Source: Rosa chinensis
Lineage: Eukaryota; Streptophyta; Magnoliopsida; Rosales; Rosaceae
Assembly: GCF_002994745.2 (NCBI RefSeq)
Contig: NC_037094.1
Coordinates: 9,386,501-9,450,500, forward strand
Direction: 5' to 3'
Length of the DNA: 64,000 bases
Made by a program: the position numbers and the translations under genes. The notes under the pieces are model-generated. The model was not told the DNA's origin and made no database searches. It saw only the letters and a program-made list of their open reading frames with translations. Shown piece by piece: positions 1 through 11,838 of this stretch. Each line of letters opens with the position of its first letter. Position 1 is the stretch's first letter.

Positions 1-3000
1 ATCATTGGCTCGAAAACCTTCCTCTTCGTTAGAGAATTCAACATAACCTGGATAACATATTTCCATTTAGGCCAAATTTCTCTACGTTGGCATTCATTCA
101 TCAACGGAGCGTGGTTCGATATCATCAGACTCAACAAACTCATGCGCAATGAAATACGCGATTACATCATCAATTATGATGGAGTTTCTATCCCACGTCT
201 CATGTAGTGTAATTTTCATAGAGCTCTATATTCTCATAAATAGGTTTCCGACGTTGAGGCGTCCCCCAACGATAACCTTAATCCAGAAGATTATCATGAG
301 ACGGATTTTGAGTGTCGATGATCAAAGGATTGGTTGTGCCAAAGTATCCTTCCAACCCACGAGCCTCTCATGCATCCTAGCTGGGGCCATGGCCTGTAAC
401 ACTAGAGTGCCACTATCGATGACGTTGGCGCCATGCCTACCTTCGTGTAGGGTGGCGCTACGTCCTTTCGTAGGGACGTCCTTCCTTGCAGGCATATTTG
501 CAGCAAATATGTGTGATCTCGTCACTTTAGTGGGGATCGAGATGAGACATAGTAAGGACAGGCCAAGACAATTCCTGTCGTTCCTGCTGAACATTCTTGT
601 AATGACAGGAAGACTGTCTCATCAAAGTGACAATCCGCAAGACATGCTATAAAGAGATCACCTAGCAAAGGCATTGAATGGCGGACGATTGTTGGAATCT
701 CAAATCCAACGTAGTTGCCCATTCGTCTGTAAAGACCCATCATAATACGATGTGGCGGCATAATTGGCACATAAATGACACACTCAAAGATGTGTAAGTA
801 CGATACTTGTACCCAGTCACTAGCTGTAACGCATAGGTAGATTGAGTAGCGGTGGGTTGTAGACAAATTAGAATAGCTACATGCGATATTGCATCACCCC
901 AAGCGGATATAAGGATATTGGAGCGCATTACCAAATTTCAGGCTACCATCGTAGTCGTTTCCGCAAGACTATTTGGGTGTGTTCATGTGAATATGATATA
1001 AAACATTAGTCCTAGTGATATGCAATAACCATTGAAAGTCTTCGATGTATACTCTCTAGCAATGTCAAATCCAATTGACTGAATATGATGATCCGTAGAG
1101 TGAGCCTGTTGTCATATGATATTTGCTAGGAGTGTAGTATAAGCAGTGTTTACAGGTGGACAATGGCACAACACGTGACCATTGTTTTTGCATGTTAACC
1201 AACATCATGAAATATTTAAGCGTCTGCAAGTTGGTTGAATCAATCCATAGAATCCCCATGGATTCTATGTAAGAACAGAATGAGTATTTTCATATCTTTT
1301 GCATAGGACGGTCTCAGTCCTAATTTCCCTAAGGAACGAGTTTTGTAAAACGAGCGAGAGGCTTTAGAAGTAACCAATGAGGATTTTGGTTTGGCCTGAG
1401 TGTCTGAAACGCTATTTGAAGTAAAGTTGGTGATTGCAGCGTCACCATGATGGAAGCCATCCATGGCGTTATGGATAGGGACTGGTGGTGGACGGCGGCG
1501 GCTTAGGAGGCAGCGATGACGGTCACACTTAGTCAACTTTTGATTCATGCTTCGTTTCGCTCGAGAGAAAGGATGTCCATGTGAAGTCTTTAGTAGACGG
1601 ATCATCATGTCATGACTAGGATGACCTATCTTGTCGTGACAAAGCCAATATGTGTCTAAATCCAAGAGATCTTTTCTCATAACTTTATTGGATTTAATAG
1701 CTCGAATAGTAACATAGAGTCCACTAGAGAGACACATAAATTTCTCTAAGATGCGCCTTTGTTCACAATCGTTAGAGGTATTGCAAAAGAACTCATTTTC
1801 GTTCTCTACATGTGTTTTCACATGGAATTCGTTGGCTATTCATAGGTGCGATTTGCCCTTAGAGCGTAGAGAGTTTCTGTGACAGTAATCAAGATGCCAT
1901 TTGGCAAGGGAAACTTGGGCTATTCCATGTCCTTGAATTAATACCTGGGCCATCGTTGTCACAAAGTCATATGCTCATAATCAAAATGGAGTCATAATGA
2001 AAAGAACTCGAAATTTTATTCATAAACCAACTGAGTTACATCATTGTCTCTTTGACCAAAGAAAATCTAATCCAAAATGCTAGCTAATGCAAAACAATGG
2101 TAGTCGTCTAACTTCTTTCGGTAATTCTAAAATAAATATGACCAGGTGAGTAGAGAGATGTCGGTGAAGCAAGGCTCGCTTAAGTACCACTAATCTCAAA
2201 ACCTTCCTAGACATCACACTTACTTTGGGTGAGCCTATTTTGAAGAAAGACTAAACCATTGGCATCTATTACAAAAATATATGGCAATTGCCTATTACAT
2301 CTCTTGGAAACTAAAAAGACTTAATCAAAATTGCCACTCTCTAGATCTTGGCCTTTCAAGTTTTCAACCCTTAGAGTGAGATCGTCATCTTGATCTTCTT
2401 GCTCCATGTAATTTGCTTCCCTTTACGTCTTGTACGCGTTAACAACATTCTGGGGTGCATTACATGCTTTGGCCCAATGTTTGGACGCTCCACACCGAAG
2501 ACAAGCATCATCATGATCAGGCTCTCTTGATCGAGGTACACCTAGAACGCGTTGGGGATGGCTATGATCCTTGATGGCGCCACCACCATAGCCGAAGGCT
2601 CTACCTCTCTCTCTTCACACGTTGACCTCTACGGTTCTGTGCACGCCTATCTTGGTGGTTTCCTTCATTTTTGGGGCGAGAATATGGACCAGAACGTCTA
2701 GAATTATCCCTTTCCTTAGGGTTTCGCTCTTGGCACCCTCCCTTAGGGGCGCGACTATAATTAGACTCCGGAATTGGCTTTGCTCACACGGATCTAGAGT
2801 TATAGTTCTTCACAAGTATGTTGTCATGCTTTTCAGCTACGTTCATGGCTCCAATAAGCTCATGAAATCTTGTGATGCGTCCGGCATTGACATCAATCTG
2901 ATAATTCTTGACTATCATCAATGCAGAGAAGGGGAATGTAGAGAGAGAGCCTTCTCGATCAACATAGTATCAGTGATTTTCTGTCCACATAATTTCATCA

Positions 3001-3436
3001 AAGACTTTATACGAAGTGCTACCAAATTGTAGTCAAGTACAGACTTGAAATCACAGAAGCGGAGGCTATGCCATCTCACTTCTAAATCAGGAAGCAGGGA
3101 GTCACGAATGTTGCCAAAACGCTGCTCGAGTTCTACCTATAGTTTTCTTGGGTCTTCCTCATTGAGGTAATCATTCTGGAGCACGTCATTCATGTGCCTT
3201 GTCATAAGAATTATAGCTTTAGCTTCATTGGCCTATCTCGTAGCTCTATTGGCTTCAAAAGCGGCAGCTTGTTGAGGAGTAAGCACGTTCTGACTTGGCT
3301 CTTGGATCGTATCTAGGATCTCATCAGCCTTAAGATGCTGGCGTACACCACGAACCCACTTGTGGTATCCTGCGACTATTGTCTCTAGTGGAGCGAAGCT
3401 CAACTTGTTCAGGTTACTCATCCTTAAAAACAACAA
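1..3436 (-). mobile_element. decayed Ty1/copia retrotransposon, left-truncated by the window (element P)
   Basis: Read on the minus strand, this stretch runs gag to integrase to the start of reverse transcriptase. It is recognisably the same family as elements A and B in this window, but it is broken by many stops and frameshifts. A gag start sits at 3421 (MSNLNKLSFAPLE..., compare MSNEPRLDFQMLD in B). The integrase-core fragment lies around 1821-1065. The post-integrase segment around 866-522 keeps the HFDETVF block. The RT start leaves the window at position 1. It includes the spacer between the GAG-pre-integrase and integrase core that A has and B lacks. Divergence from A and B is clearly larger than that between A and B, so this is an older insertion. 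No LTR could be placed. Family assignment is firm; exact ends are not. Confidence 0.8.
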
Positions 3437-3792
3437 AAGATTAGGGTTAGTTTCGGAGCGAAAAGGCTACCACGAAAATAATAAAAATTTCTGAGCGTAG
3501 TCGCTTATAAGAAATTAGGAATTTCCGAGCATAGTCGCTTCCAAGAAATTCTATTCCAAGAGGGGTTGGATTAGATCGAAACAATGATATTTGTGGTCAA
3601 TCGTTTCTTCTCAACAAACTCTAAGTTTGGAGAACTCTACAAGCTGCAAGCTTGGAGTGAGGATGAACCCCCACAATTCTGCTTAATTAGGTCTCCTCTA
3701 TGATGAAGAAAGGGGGGTAGAAGAAGGGAGTTTGCAAATCCCCGAAGAAAAAGAAAAGAAATTGAAATTACAAAAACAAAAGGAATTGGAAA
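3437..3792. other. probable untranslated leader of element P
   Basis: No gene is seen here. The stretch lies upstream of the gag start of element P. It holds two imperfect copies of a motif close to GAGCGTAGTCGCTT (about 3496 and 3528). This is reminiscent of the repeated leader motifs of elements A and B, so it is read as the old leader. The LTR itself is not recognisable. Confidence 0.4.
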
Positions 3793-4917
3793 TGATTATT
3801 TACCCAATTTTAGCTTAAAAATTGCCCACTTACCCAAACACTGTAAGAGATTGCCCACTTACCTAAACACTCTAAGAGATTATTTCCCTAATACCCAATT
3901 AAGTATTTTTTTTATATTTTTTTTATATTTATTTTTGAGAGAATTTTTCCCTCTCCTTCTTTGTCACTTAGAGAGAGAAGGATCGGAGACCTTGCCGGAC
4001 TCCAGTGACCAGTGGCCTGCCGCGGACTCCGGCGATCGGTCACCGGAATCCAGAATCCGGCTACGAGATCGGTGACCGGTGACCGGATTCTGGCGTCTGA
4101 TTTTATTATCCCCCAATAATACCCAGTAATCATATTATTGCCCCCCAATAAACATATTATTGCTCCCCAGTAAACTTGTTATTGGGGATCAATAATTAGT
4201 GAAAAATGAATATGTTTTGAATTTTGAAAGCTTTCGGAGGTTTATCTAAATAAATAATCTTATTATTGCCCCTCAGTAATCTTATTATTGCCCTCTAATA
4301 ATCATATTAATGCCCTAAAGTGAATTGCATAAACTCCCAAAACCAAACTGAATACACTACAGTATTGCCCTATCGGAGACTTGATGGATGTGTTGGTCCC
4401 AAAAAAAAAAAAAAGTGCTCTGGGCACCCATCGGAGTGTGAGGCCAGCTAGTTTTTTTGCAGGTGCTTCCCCGGTAGTTGTTTGGAGGTCGTGACTGGAT
4501 TGGGAGGCGGAAGATGCGACCGGGTTGGGTTGGAGAACTAGCCGGTGATTGGCTTATCTCAGGCCGGGAGACTGGAGTCGGGTCGTGTTCGTCTTTCTCG
4601 GTTGGAAGGAGTGGTCGGGGCGTGGTTGTGTAATGGGAGCGGAGTAGAATCGGGCTGGGATCAGAATCGGATCCCCGTTGGGCTGAGTTGTGGCAATGGG
4701 TGTTGGATAAGTGGTTTGGATGACGGCGGCGCTCGGAGGTTCAATTCTGATCCTGATGCAGTGCTCTGATCTTGGGGCTGGCTTGGGGTGGGAACCATGA
4801 CGGTTGAGATCGTCTCTGATGCCGGTGGAGACTTGATGGATGTGTTGGCCTGAAGCCTGTGGTGGGGCGTCAGACCTGCCATGGCAGAGAGAGAGAGGGG
4901 GCCGTGCAGATCGGAGG

Positions 4918-4992
<75 letters not shown>

Positions 4993-5114
4993 TGTAATAT
5001 TTAAATTAAAATGTGGGCAATACTGTCAAACACTGTTAGATTGGGTAAATGGAGTTAAAAAAACCTCTTAGTGGAGTAAGTGGACAATTTTTAGGCTAAA
5101 ATTAGGTAAGTGAT
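3793..5114. mobile_element. inverted-repeat-flanked non-autonomous element of about 1.3 kb
   Basis: The left end (from about 3793, TACCCAATTTTAGC followed by AAAAATTGCCCACTTACC) matches the reverse complement of the right end (ending about 5114, GGCTAAAATTAGGTAAGTGATCA). The inverted similarity is imperfect and about 60-100 bp long. No transposase-like ORF is seen inside. The interior is GC-rich around 3990-4860 and holds a GA/TA microsatellite. A short phrase (GAGACTTGATGGATGTGTTGG) occurs twice, near 4376 and 4828. I could not find a convincing target-site duplication, so the superfamily is unassigned. It could be an old MULE-like element. Confidence 0.45.
4919..4989. repeat. compound (GA)n(TA)n microsatellite
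   Basis: An uninterrupted GA run of roughly 35 bp is followed directly by a TA run of roughly 30 bp. Confidence 0.95.
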
Positions 5115-5770
5115 CACGGCCCTAAAGAAAAATACCTTTTTTTTTCTTTGACTTTGACTGAATGTGGGCCTCCCTTTTTTTTTTCTCTCTTTTCGTCTTC
5201 TCCGGCAGTGGGACACAAGCTTTTTTCTTTTTCTTTTTCTTTCTCTTCTTCCAGGCCGCCTTCTTCCTTTCTTTATTTTTCTTTCTTTTTTCATCTTTCT
5301 GGGCCTGTCTCTCTCTTTCCTTCTTACTGGTTTCGGTGACGCCGCCGGCGGTTCTAGGCTTCAATATATGCGGCGGTGGTTGCTAGGGTTTGAAGGTTTT
5401 GAATTTAGGGTTTCATGGTTAGTGCTTCGTGCTGATTGTTGTGTACTTTCATTGATAATAGGGGTATCTCTAAAATTCTCGGAGATTATCTCTAATTAAA
5501 ACTCTATTACAACTAGATCAAGCAACCTAGAATTTGAGCCAGACACATATTCTACATTTACTTGAACAAACCAAGGTTTTTAATCCTAAAAGGTTTAGCG
5601 AGGCATCAATAATTCAGAATTAAAAAGTAAAAACTGGTGGTTTCCAGAAGTAAACAAAATCGAGAGATGCATGCATGCATGCATGTCACATCATTAAGAA
5701 AAAAAATATCCAATTCTAGCCAAAAGCTTCAAAAGGAGTGATAGGGACAAATTTAATGGGCGAGGCCTAC
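5115..5770. other. spacer upstream of PAP copy 1, pyrimidine-rich then AT-rich
   Basis: 5140-5330 is strongly CT-rich on the plus strand and gives long but compositionally biased open frames, none of them gene-like. A GCATGCATGCATGCATG run lies near 5668. The last 100 bases lead into the TATA-like site of PAP copy 1. No gene is seen. Confidence 0.6.
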
Positions 5771-5776
5771 TATAAA
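5771..5776 (+). promoter_or_regulatory. TATA box of PAP copy 1
   Basis: TATAAA lies 61 bases upstream of the CDS start at 5837, a normal plant spacing that would place the transcription start near 5800. Confidence 0.6.
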
Positions 5777-5836
5777 GGCGGCTGAGACTTCAGTGCTGAT
5801 AAACACATCTGAGTTTTAATAATTGGTAAACCTACC

Positions 5837-6756
5837 ATGGCCTTCTTCTTCCTCCTCAAAGTTGCAGTGCTACTGGTTTTCTTAGATCAGTTCACAGTAG
5901 CTCATAATATCAAGCCGAAGCTGTATGCAGATGCTGGTGATGGAGTGCAGCCGCTGTCCAAGATTCAAATCCTCAGAGCTGTTTCTCAGCTTCACGAAAA
6001 TGCCTCCGTCTCTGCGTACCCTGTCCTTCTTGGCACAAAAGTACGCCGATATATACTTCGTTAAACTAGCTATTAGTAATTGGGAGAGTATTTATTTGTC
6101 TCGCGTCAAAACTGGAAGTTACTTTATTCGAAAAGACTAGTCGGAAATTTACATGATGGGTAATTCCAATCAAGAAAGATACGACACGACGCTTTTGGGC
6201 ATTTCTTGAGTAAAGTTAAAGACACGGGCTATTGCCTAAACAATTCACCGATACCCATTTATGTGGCGGCCTCATTTACTGACATTTGTTTTTACTTTAT
6301 GTGCAGGGGGAAGATCTTGGGTGGGTAACTGTAACAATTTCTAGTCCTACTCCTGCACCAGATGATTGGGTGGCAGTTTTTTCTCCTGCAGTTTTCAAGT
6401 AATGTCAACCTTGCACATTCCTGGTTTTAGCTGCTGTGTATTTTTAAGCTTGTAGACTAAAATTTTCAATCTGTTATGGCAGTGCATCGACCTGTCCATA
6501 CAATGAAGATTACTATGAGCCGTACATATGCACATCTCCTATAAAGGTATGTGCTTGTTCGAATTTATTGCACTCCATGTGTTCGACGTAATGTCCCACT
6601 GAAAACTTGTTGTTTTGATTTCAGTACAAGTTTGCCAATTATTCCAGTGCTGATTACGCAGCCACTGGCAATTCAACTTTGAAGTTCCAGTTGATCAATC
6701 AACGGGCAGATTTTTCGTTTGCATTGTTCTCCGGCGGGCTGTCAAACGTGTGTTCA

Positions 6757-6802
<46 letters not shown>

Positions 6803-6833
6803 TTCAGCTAATTGGTTGCTGCACGCCCGCACA

Positions 6834-6872
<39 letters not shown>

Positions 6873-9118
6873 TTCAGCTAATTGGTTGCTGCACGCCCGC
6901 ACACACATTTTGTATCATTGTTCTGAAGTTTCATGTGTTGATAACTTGATATTAATGCCTCTAACCCGATGGCACTTCAATTCTTGGCTAAAGTGTGTAT
7001 TTGTTGTAATGCAGCCGAAATTGGTGGCAGTTTCTAACAATGTAACCTTTGCGTATCCGAAGGCTCCCCTTTATCCTCGCCTTGCTCTAGGGAAGCTCTG
7101 GGATGAAGTAGGTTTATGTTATTATGATTCATTACTTTTATTTTCAGCCAGTCAATCAGAATGTGGACTACTAGTTGTATGATCTTCTCGTACTCATGTT
7201 ATGTATGATATTTTTGTTATGCAGATGACAGTGACTTGGACAAGTGGCTATAACATCGATGAAGCTGTACCTTTAGTTGAGTGGGGTTTAGAGGGAGAGC
7301 CTCAAACTCGATCTCCAGCAGGAACATTGACTTTCAGTCGACGGGACATGTGTGGTATGAATCACATGATCAATCTAGTTCACCTACATTAATGATCGAA
7401 TGAGAAAACTTAGAGTAATGCATTTCTTGTCATTTTTATCCAGCCGCACCCGCACGAACAGTTGGTTGGCGTGATCCTGGTTTCATCCATACAAGTTTTC
7501 TAAAAGATTTGTGGCCAAATTCAGTGTATGCATCTAGAATATTAGATCCATCTTGGCTATAACATCCTGTTATTAAGACTGTTGTGCTGGTTTTCTATGC
7601 AGGTACTCTTACAAGCTTGGCCATAGGTTATCTAATGGTTCCTATATCTGGAGCAAGGCTTACTCTTTCAAGTCATCACCATATCCTGGGCAGGAGTCAT
7701 TGCAGCGTGTTATTATATTTGGTGACATGGGAAAGGTAATATCAGGAAATTGGAAACTACTTGGTTATGCCACTAAACACGTCACACAGCATTATGTTAC
7801 CGTGAATTTCTGCAAACATAGCTGCCTAGATGTTTATCCTTTACTTTTCCTCCTGCAAATTTCAGGCTGAGCGTGATGGTTCAAATGAATATGCTGATTA
7901 TCAGCCCGGCTCACTCAACACCACAGATCAGCTAATCAAGGACTTGGACAACATTGACATAGTTTTTCACATAGGAGATATGGCTTATGCCAATGGATAC
8001 ATCTCACAGTGGGATCAGTTCACATCACAGGTGGAGCCGATTTCATCAGTTGTACCATATATGATTGCGAGGTTTGTAATCTTGCTACTTTGATCCTAAT
8101 TACTGCCGACTGTGGGCACATGTACTACTGTTTATTGTATAGGTACACATGTCCTCTGAAACTTACATCAAGTTTTTTTACGACAGTGGCAACCATGAAC
8201 GAGATACAACAGGGACCGGATCCTTCTACAACACTAATGATGCAGGTGGCGAATGTGGTGTGCCAGCTGAGACCATGTATTATGTTCCTGCTGAGAACAG
8301 AGCTAAATTCTGGTAATAACAACAATACTTTTATATTACGCTTATAGTGACTGGTTGAGAAGACAGATCTCGATCTTAGAGCAGTACAGATGCTGTTATG
8401 ATCTTATATACACATTTATGTCTAGTCAAACTTTTATGAGTATATAATCTCGTTTTTGGTTAGTTTGGCATGATGTTTTAATCCTGTAATTTCTGTTTAC
8501 AGGTATGCAACAGATTATGGCATGTTCCACTTCTGTATAGCTGACACTGAGCATGACTGGAGAGAAGGTTCTGAGCAGTATAAATTTATTGAGAAATGCC
8601 TTGCATCTGCCAACAGGCACAAGCAGCCTTGGCTGATATTCGCTGCTCATCGTGTTCTCGGTTATTCCTCTAACTCTTGGTATGGACAAGAGGGTTCATT
8701 TGATGAGCCCATGGGAAGGGATGACATGCAAAAGCTTTGGCAAAGATACAAGGTGGACATTGCATTTTACGGCCATGTCCATAACTACGAAAGAATATGC
8801 CCCATCTATCAGAACCAGTGTGTAACTGCGGAAATCTCTAACTATTCCGGAACTGTCAACGGAACAATCCATGTTGTTGTTGGTGGAGGAGGCAGCCACT
8901 TATCAGATTTTAGTTCGCTGCACACAGTTTGGAGCATTTACCAAGATCGAGATTATGGTTATACGAAACTCACAGCATATAACCACTCATCGCTTCTCTT
9001 GGAGTACATGAAGAGCAGCGATGGAAAGGTCTATGATTCATTCACCATCTCAAGGGACTACAGGGATGTCTTGGCCTGTGTTCATGATGGTTGTGAACCA
9101 ACCACCTTAGCTACATGA
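5837..9118 (+). CDS. purple acid phosphatase, PAP27/PAP24-like, tandem copy 1
   Basis: Eleven exons: 5837-6040, 6307-6398, 6483-6546, 6625-6747, 7015-7107, 7225-7354, 7444-7525, 7603-7735, 7866-8071, 8187-8312, 8503-9118. All junctions are GT-AG and they sum to 1869 bp, giving 622 aa. The protein is a secreted-type metallophosphoesterase: a hydrophobic signal peptide (first ~22 residues), the plant PAP N-terminal and fibronectin-like region, then the catalytic domain. Visible metal ligands are GDMG (D304), GDMAY (D345, Y348), GNHE (N378), AAHR (H467) and GHVH (H509, H511). All seven expected ligand residues are present, although Arabidopsis PAP24/27 relatives are often labelled probable inactive. 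Odd points: after GNHERD the usual WP-type continuation is replaced by TTGTGSF, and the last exon fuses two exons that are separate in copy 3. Introns and exons are very close to copy 2, so the pair is a recent duplicate. Clade placement is from recognition, not from an alignment. Confidence 0.9.
6762..6906. repeat. duplicated (CT)n plus 35-bp unit in PAP copy 1 intron 4
   Basis: A CT microsatellite followed by a segment beginning CTTTCAGCTAATTGGTTGCT occurs twice in a row, with a period of about 72 bp. The same intron of PAP copy 2 (16984-17035) has a single unit with a short CT run. The duplication arose after the gene duplication. Confidence 0.9.
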
Positions 9119-9726
9119 TTTATTGAACATTGTATGTGTTCTAGTGAATAAATTGGCGATTATTTATTGAAGCAACTAGGTTGTAGACAGTAGATTTACG
9201 ACAATGGGAGATGTGCTTTATGACTGCCACGCAAGTAAACTATTCTATGTTCTTTATTTTTCTTTGCTTTTCAGACCAGAAAAACAAGAAGAAAAGAATA
9301 TTTTTTTGCGCTCGTCTTAATTTGTACACAAACTTAGGCAGGTTATTCGGATTTATGATGAAGAATCAGAAAAATCTAGGCCCCGACCACGTTTTTCAGA
9401 CCAAAGTTAGAGTAGTCCTTTTGGGGATGGTAAGTGAAACACATTATCACCATGGTGAACTATGTCTTACACTTTCCACATCCTCTGGGTAAGTGAAGCA
9501 CATAATTATCATGATGACTGACTTTCTTGAAAATAACACACAAATCCTTTTCATTTTTAATTATAACAAGTGGCACTTTTATAACAAAAACCTTACAAAG
9601 TATTAAAATATCATTAAGAAATGCCATTTTTGCCAGTTTAAAAAGAAAGGGCAAAGACTAAAAATGGAATCATTTGGATGTCTTTTAGGGCTACTTTCTT
9701 CTTTTCTTATCTCACAATACAACTTC
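9119..9726. other. spacer between PAP copies 1 and 2
   Basis: This holds the 3' untranslated region of copy 1, which is nearly the same as the sequence after copy 2 at 19225 onward, then AT-rich spacer. A short phrase (AAGTGAARCACAT) recurs near 9431 and 9491. No gene is seen. Confidence 0.6.
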
Positions 9727-9734
9727 TATAAAAG
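9727..9734 (+). promoter_or_regulatory. TATA box of PAP copy 2
   Basis: TATAAAAG lies about 130 bases upstream of the first in-frame ATG at 9857. The promoter appears to survive although the coding region is broken. Confidence 0.5.
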
Positions 9735-10460
9735 CATCTTTAATACTTCCAACTGAAGAATACACTCAACACAGGTGTAAAATAAAAGCTGCAAAAGCAG
9801 AGAGATACTTGGTTGTCTGCTATACATCTTGCGGAGACATCAAAGCTGGTCGTCATATGTTTAAGCATTTGGACACTATGGGCCTCTTCAGCTTCTTATC
9901 CCAGAAAAGTGCTTTGATGATAGTGGTTTTGTTGGTGCATTTTACACTAGATCATAGTCATGGACACAAAAATAAGCATGGAGATGATGCTGCAGCTGGT
10001 GATGGTGTACAGCCACTGTCGAAGATTCAAATCCTCAAAGCTGTTTCTCAGCTTCACGAAAATGCTTCCGTCTCTGCGTACCCTGTCCTTCTTGGCACAA
10101 AAGTACGTAGATAGTTCGTTCAACTAGATTTTAGTTTGGGAGTATCTATTTTTTGCAATTTTTGAATAATATATGTGTGGCGACTGGCGACTTTATTTGA
10201 AAAGACTAAGTCGGAAATTTACATGTTGGGTTGGTTTAATCAAGAAAGACACGAGAGTTTTGGGCATTTTTTTAGTCGACTCTAAAGTGAAGAATCGGGC
10301 TAGTGCCTAAACAAAACTGCTAAACTCACAGAATTTGTTTTTGTACCAAATAATGTGGCGGCCTCATTTACTAACATCTGTTTTTATTTTATGTGCAGGG
10401 GGAAGATTTTGGGTGGGTAACTGTGACAGTTTCTAGTCCTAGTCCTGCACAAGATGATTG

Positions 10461-10465
10461 GCTGG
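10461..10465. repeat. target-site duplication of element A, left copy (GCTGG)
   Basis: GCTGG here is repeated at 16587-16591. The undisturbed paralogue (copy 1 near 6370) reads GTGG once, which shows the pre-insertion state. Confidence 0.93.
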
Positions 10466-10673
10466 TGTTGAAGGAAAATCAAGTTTAGTGTGCCTTATCA
10501 AACTAGGAATAGGAATAGGAGAGAAGATTCTAGATTTCCCAATCCTACACGGATTGGTATTCCTTGTAACATTAGAACTAGCACTTTGTAATCCCTATAT
10601 ATAGGGCTCCTATTCTCAATAATAAATATACATCTCTCTCATCAATCTCTCTCAAATACATTATACTTAAACA
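10466..10673 (+). repeat. 5' LTR of element A (208 bp)
   Basis: Starts TGTTGAAGG and ends CTTAAACA. A CTATATATAGGG core promoter-like site lies at about 10595-10606, and an AATAATAAATA poly(A)-signal-like stretch lies near 10619. No mismatch to the 3' LTR was found by eye. Confidence 0.93.
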
Positions 10674-10690
10674 CGTTATCAGCACGACTC
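10674..10690 (+). promoter_or_regulatory. putative primer-binding site of element A
   Basis: The bases just inside the 5' LTR contain TTATCAGCACGA. The same block lies just inside the 5' LTR of element B (minus strand, about 34985-34970) although the two LTRs do not resemble each other. Which tRNA it would pair with was not determined. Confidence 0.55.
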
Positions 10691-11269
10691 TAACCACAAA
10701 ACAGAAAACCAAAACTCATTCACAAAGCAGCCCCTAGCCCGAGCTAGCCGAGCCTTCGCTGCAGCCCGAGCGCCCGTGTGTTTGCAACCTTGCACAGCAG
10801 CCCCTGCTGCCCCCTTCCTGCAGCCCTGCGTTCCACCCTGCTGCCACCGAAGCATCCCTGCTGCGCAAACAAGCCAACGCACACCCACTGCATCTTTTTC
10901 CCGTTCCTGTGCACATCCGTCTTCTTGCAAGCCTCGAAACGTCTAGTTCGGAAGCTCAGATCGAAAAACTTTCTTCATCAAAGTTGTTCGTCTCTGTCTC
11001 TTCCATCTAACCTCCAAATTTCAGCCTTATCGGAGTCATATTGAGATCTGTACACCAATCGAGGTACAAGCTGTTCAGAACAGAATCTGCTCCGAATTTT
11101 CACCAAGTAAGTATTCAAAAGAGTAAGTTTTGAAGTTCCTATAAATTCAGAATTTATATTTCTTCTTCTTTTCTCGGGGACTTGAAAACCTCCCTTCTTC
11201 TACATCCCACCTTTCTGATAACGTGGGTTCGATCTTGAAAAGCGGAATCGTGGGGATTCACGCAATTAA

Positions 11270-11390
11270 CGGACTAAGAGCGTTCGTAAGACTTCGGACT
11301 AAGAGCGTCCGTAAGCATCGATTTAACGAACTAAGAGCGTTCGTATGCTACGGACTAAGAGCGTTCGTGAGCATCTATTTTGACCATACA
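11270..11390 (+). repeat. leader repeats in element A, CTAAGAGCGTTCGT motif
   Basis: About four to five spaced copies of a motif close to ACTAAGAGCGTTCGTA lie between the 5' LTR and gag. Element B has the same motif in the same place (minus strand, about 34105-34170), so it is a shared leader feature and not random sequence. Confidence 0.75.
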
Positions 11391-11524
11391 AACATCATTG
11401 TTTCGGTCTAATCCAAATTTCTTGGAAATCGATTTCTTGGTAGCATTACTGCTCAGAAATCTCTTATTAGTTTTCGTGGAAGCATTGACTCCGAAACTAA
11501 TACGTTCTTGCTTTCCTTTTTAGG

Positions 11525-11838
11525 ATGTAAGACTTGAACGAGCTCGATTTTACCCCATTGGATTCTACGGGCACGGAATTTTCATGTGGACTCAAAATGT
11601 TGAGCTTCACCTAATTGCCCTTGATTTATTGCCTACAATCCAGGAGTCTTGTTCTAAAAGAACCACTCAAGGCCCTCAAACTGAGATAGATAATTCCAGG
11701 GCATTTACCCTGATGAAGCGCCACATGAAGATGGCCCTCCAGTTTGAGTACATGAATGAGGATAACACTAACAATCTTTGGGTTGCGCCTCGTGAACGTT
11801 TTAGTAACATTCACAATTTTCCGGACTTAGAAGCATAA
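11525..11838 (+). pseudogene. truncated copia gag fragment of element A
   Basis: The readable portion (11584-11838, about 84 residues) matches the N-terminal third of the element B gag, including the MKRHMKMALQFEYM and LWVAPRERF blocks (LMRRHMDKALRLEYM and LWVALEERF in B). The rest of gag, including the CCHC zinc knuckle, is missing or unreadable between 11839 and about 12300. This copy cannot make a normal capsid protein. Confidence 0.8.

Noticed and set aside
5091..5499. Several ORFs rich in phenylalanine/serine or lysine/arginine
   Set aside because: Reading frames across a CT-rich tract on both strands. Biased composition and no gene-like start or splice context.
11223..11411. 62-codon ORF with repeated LRAFV
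   Set aside because: Translation of the leader motif array of element A, upstream of gag. No sign of coding.
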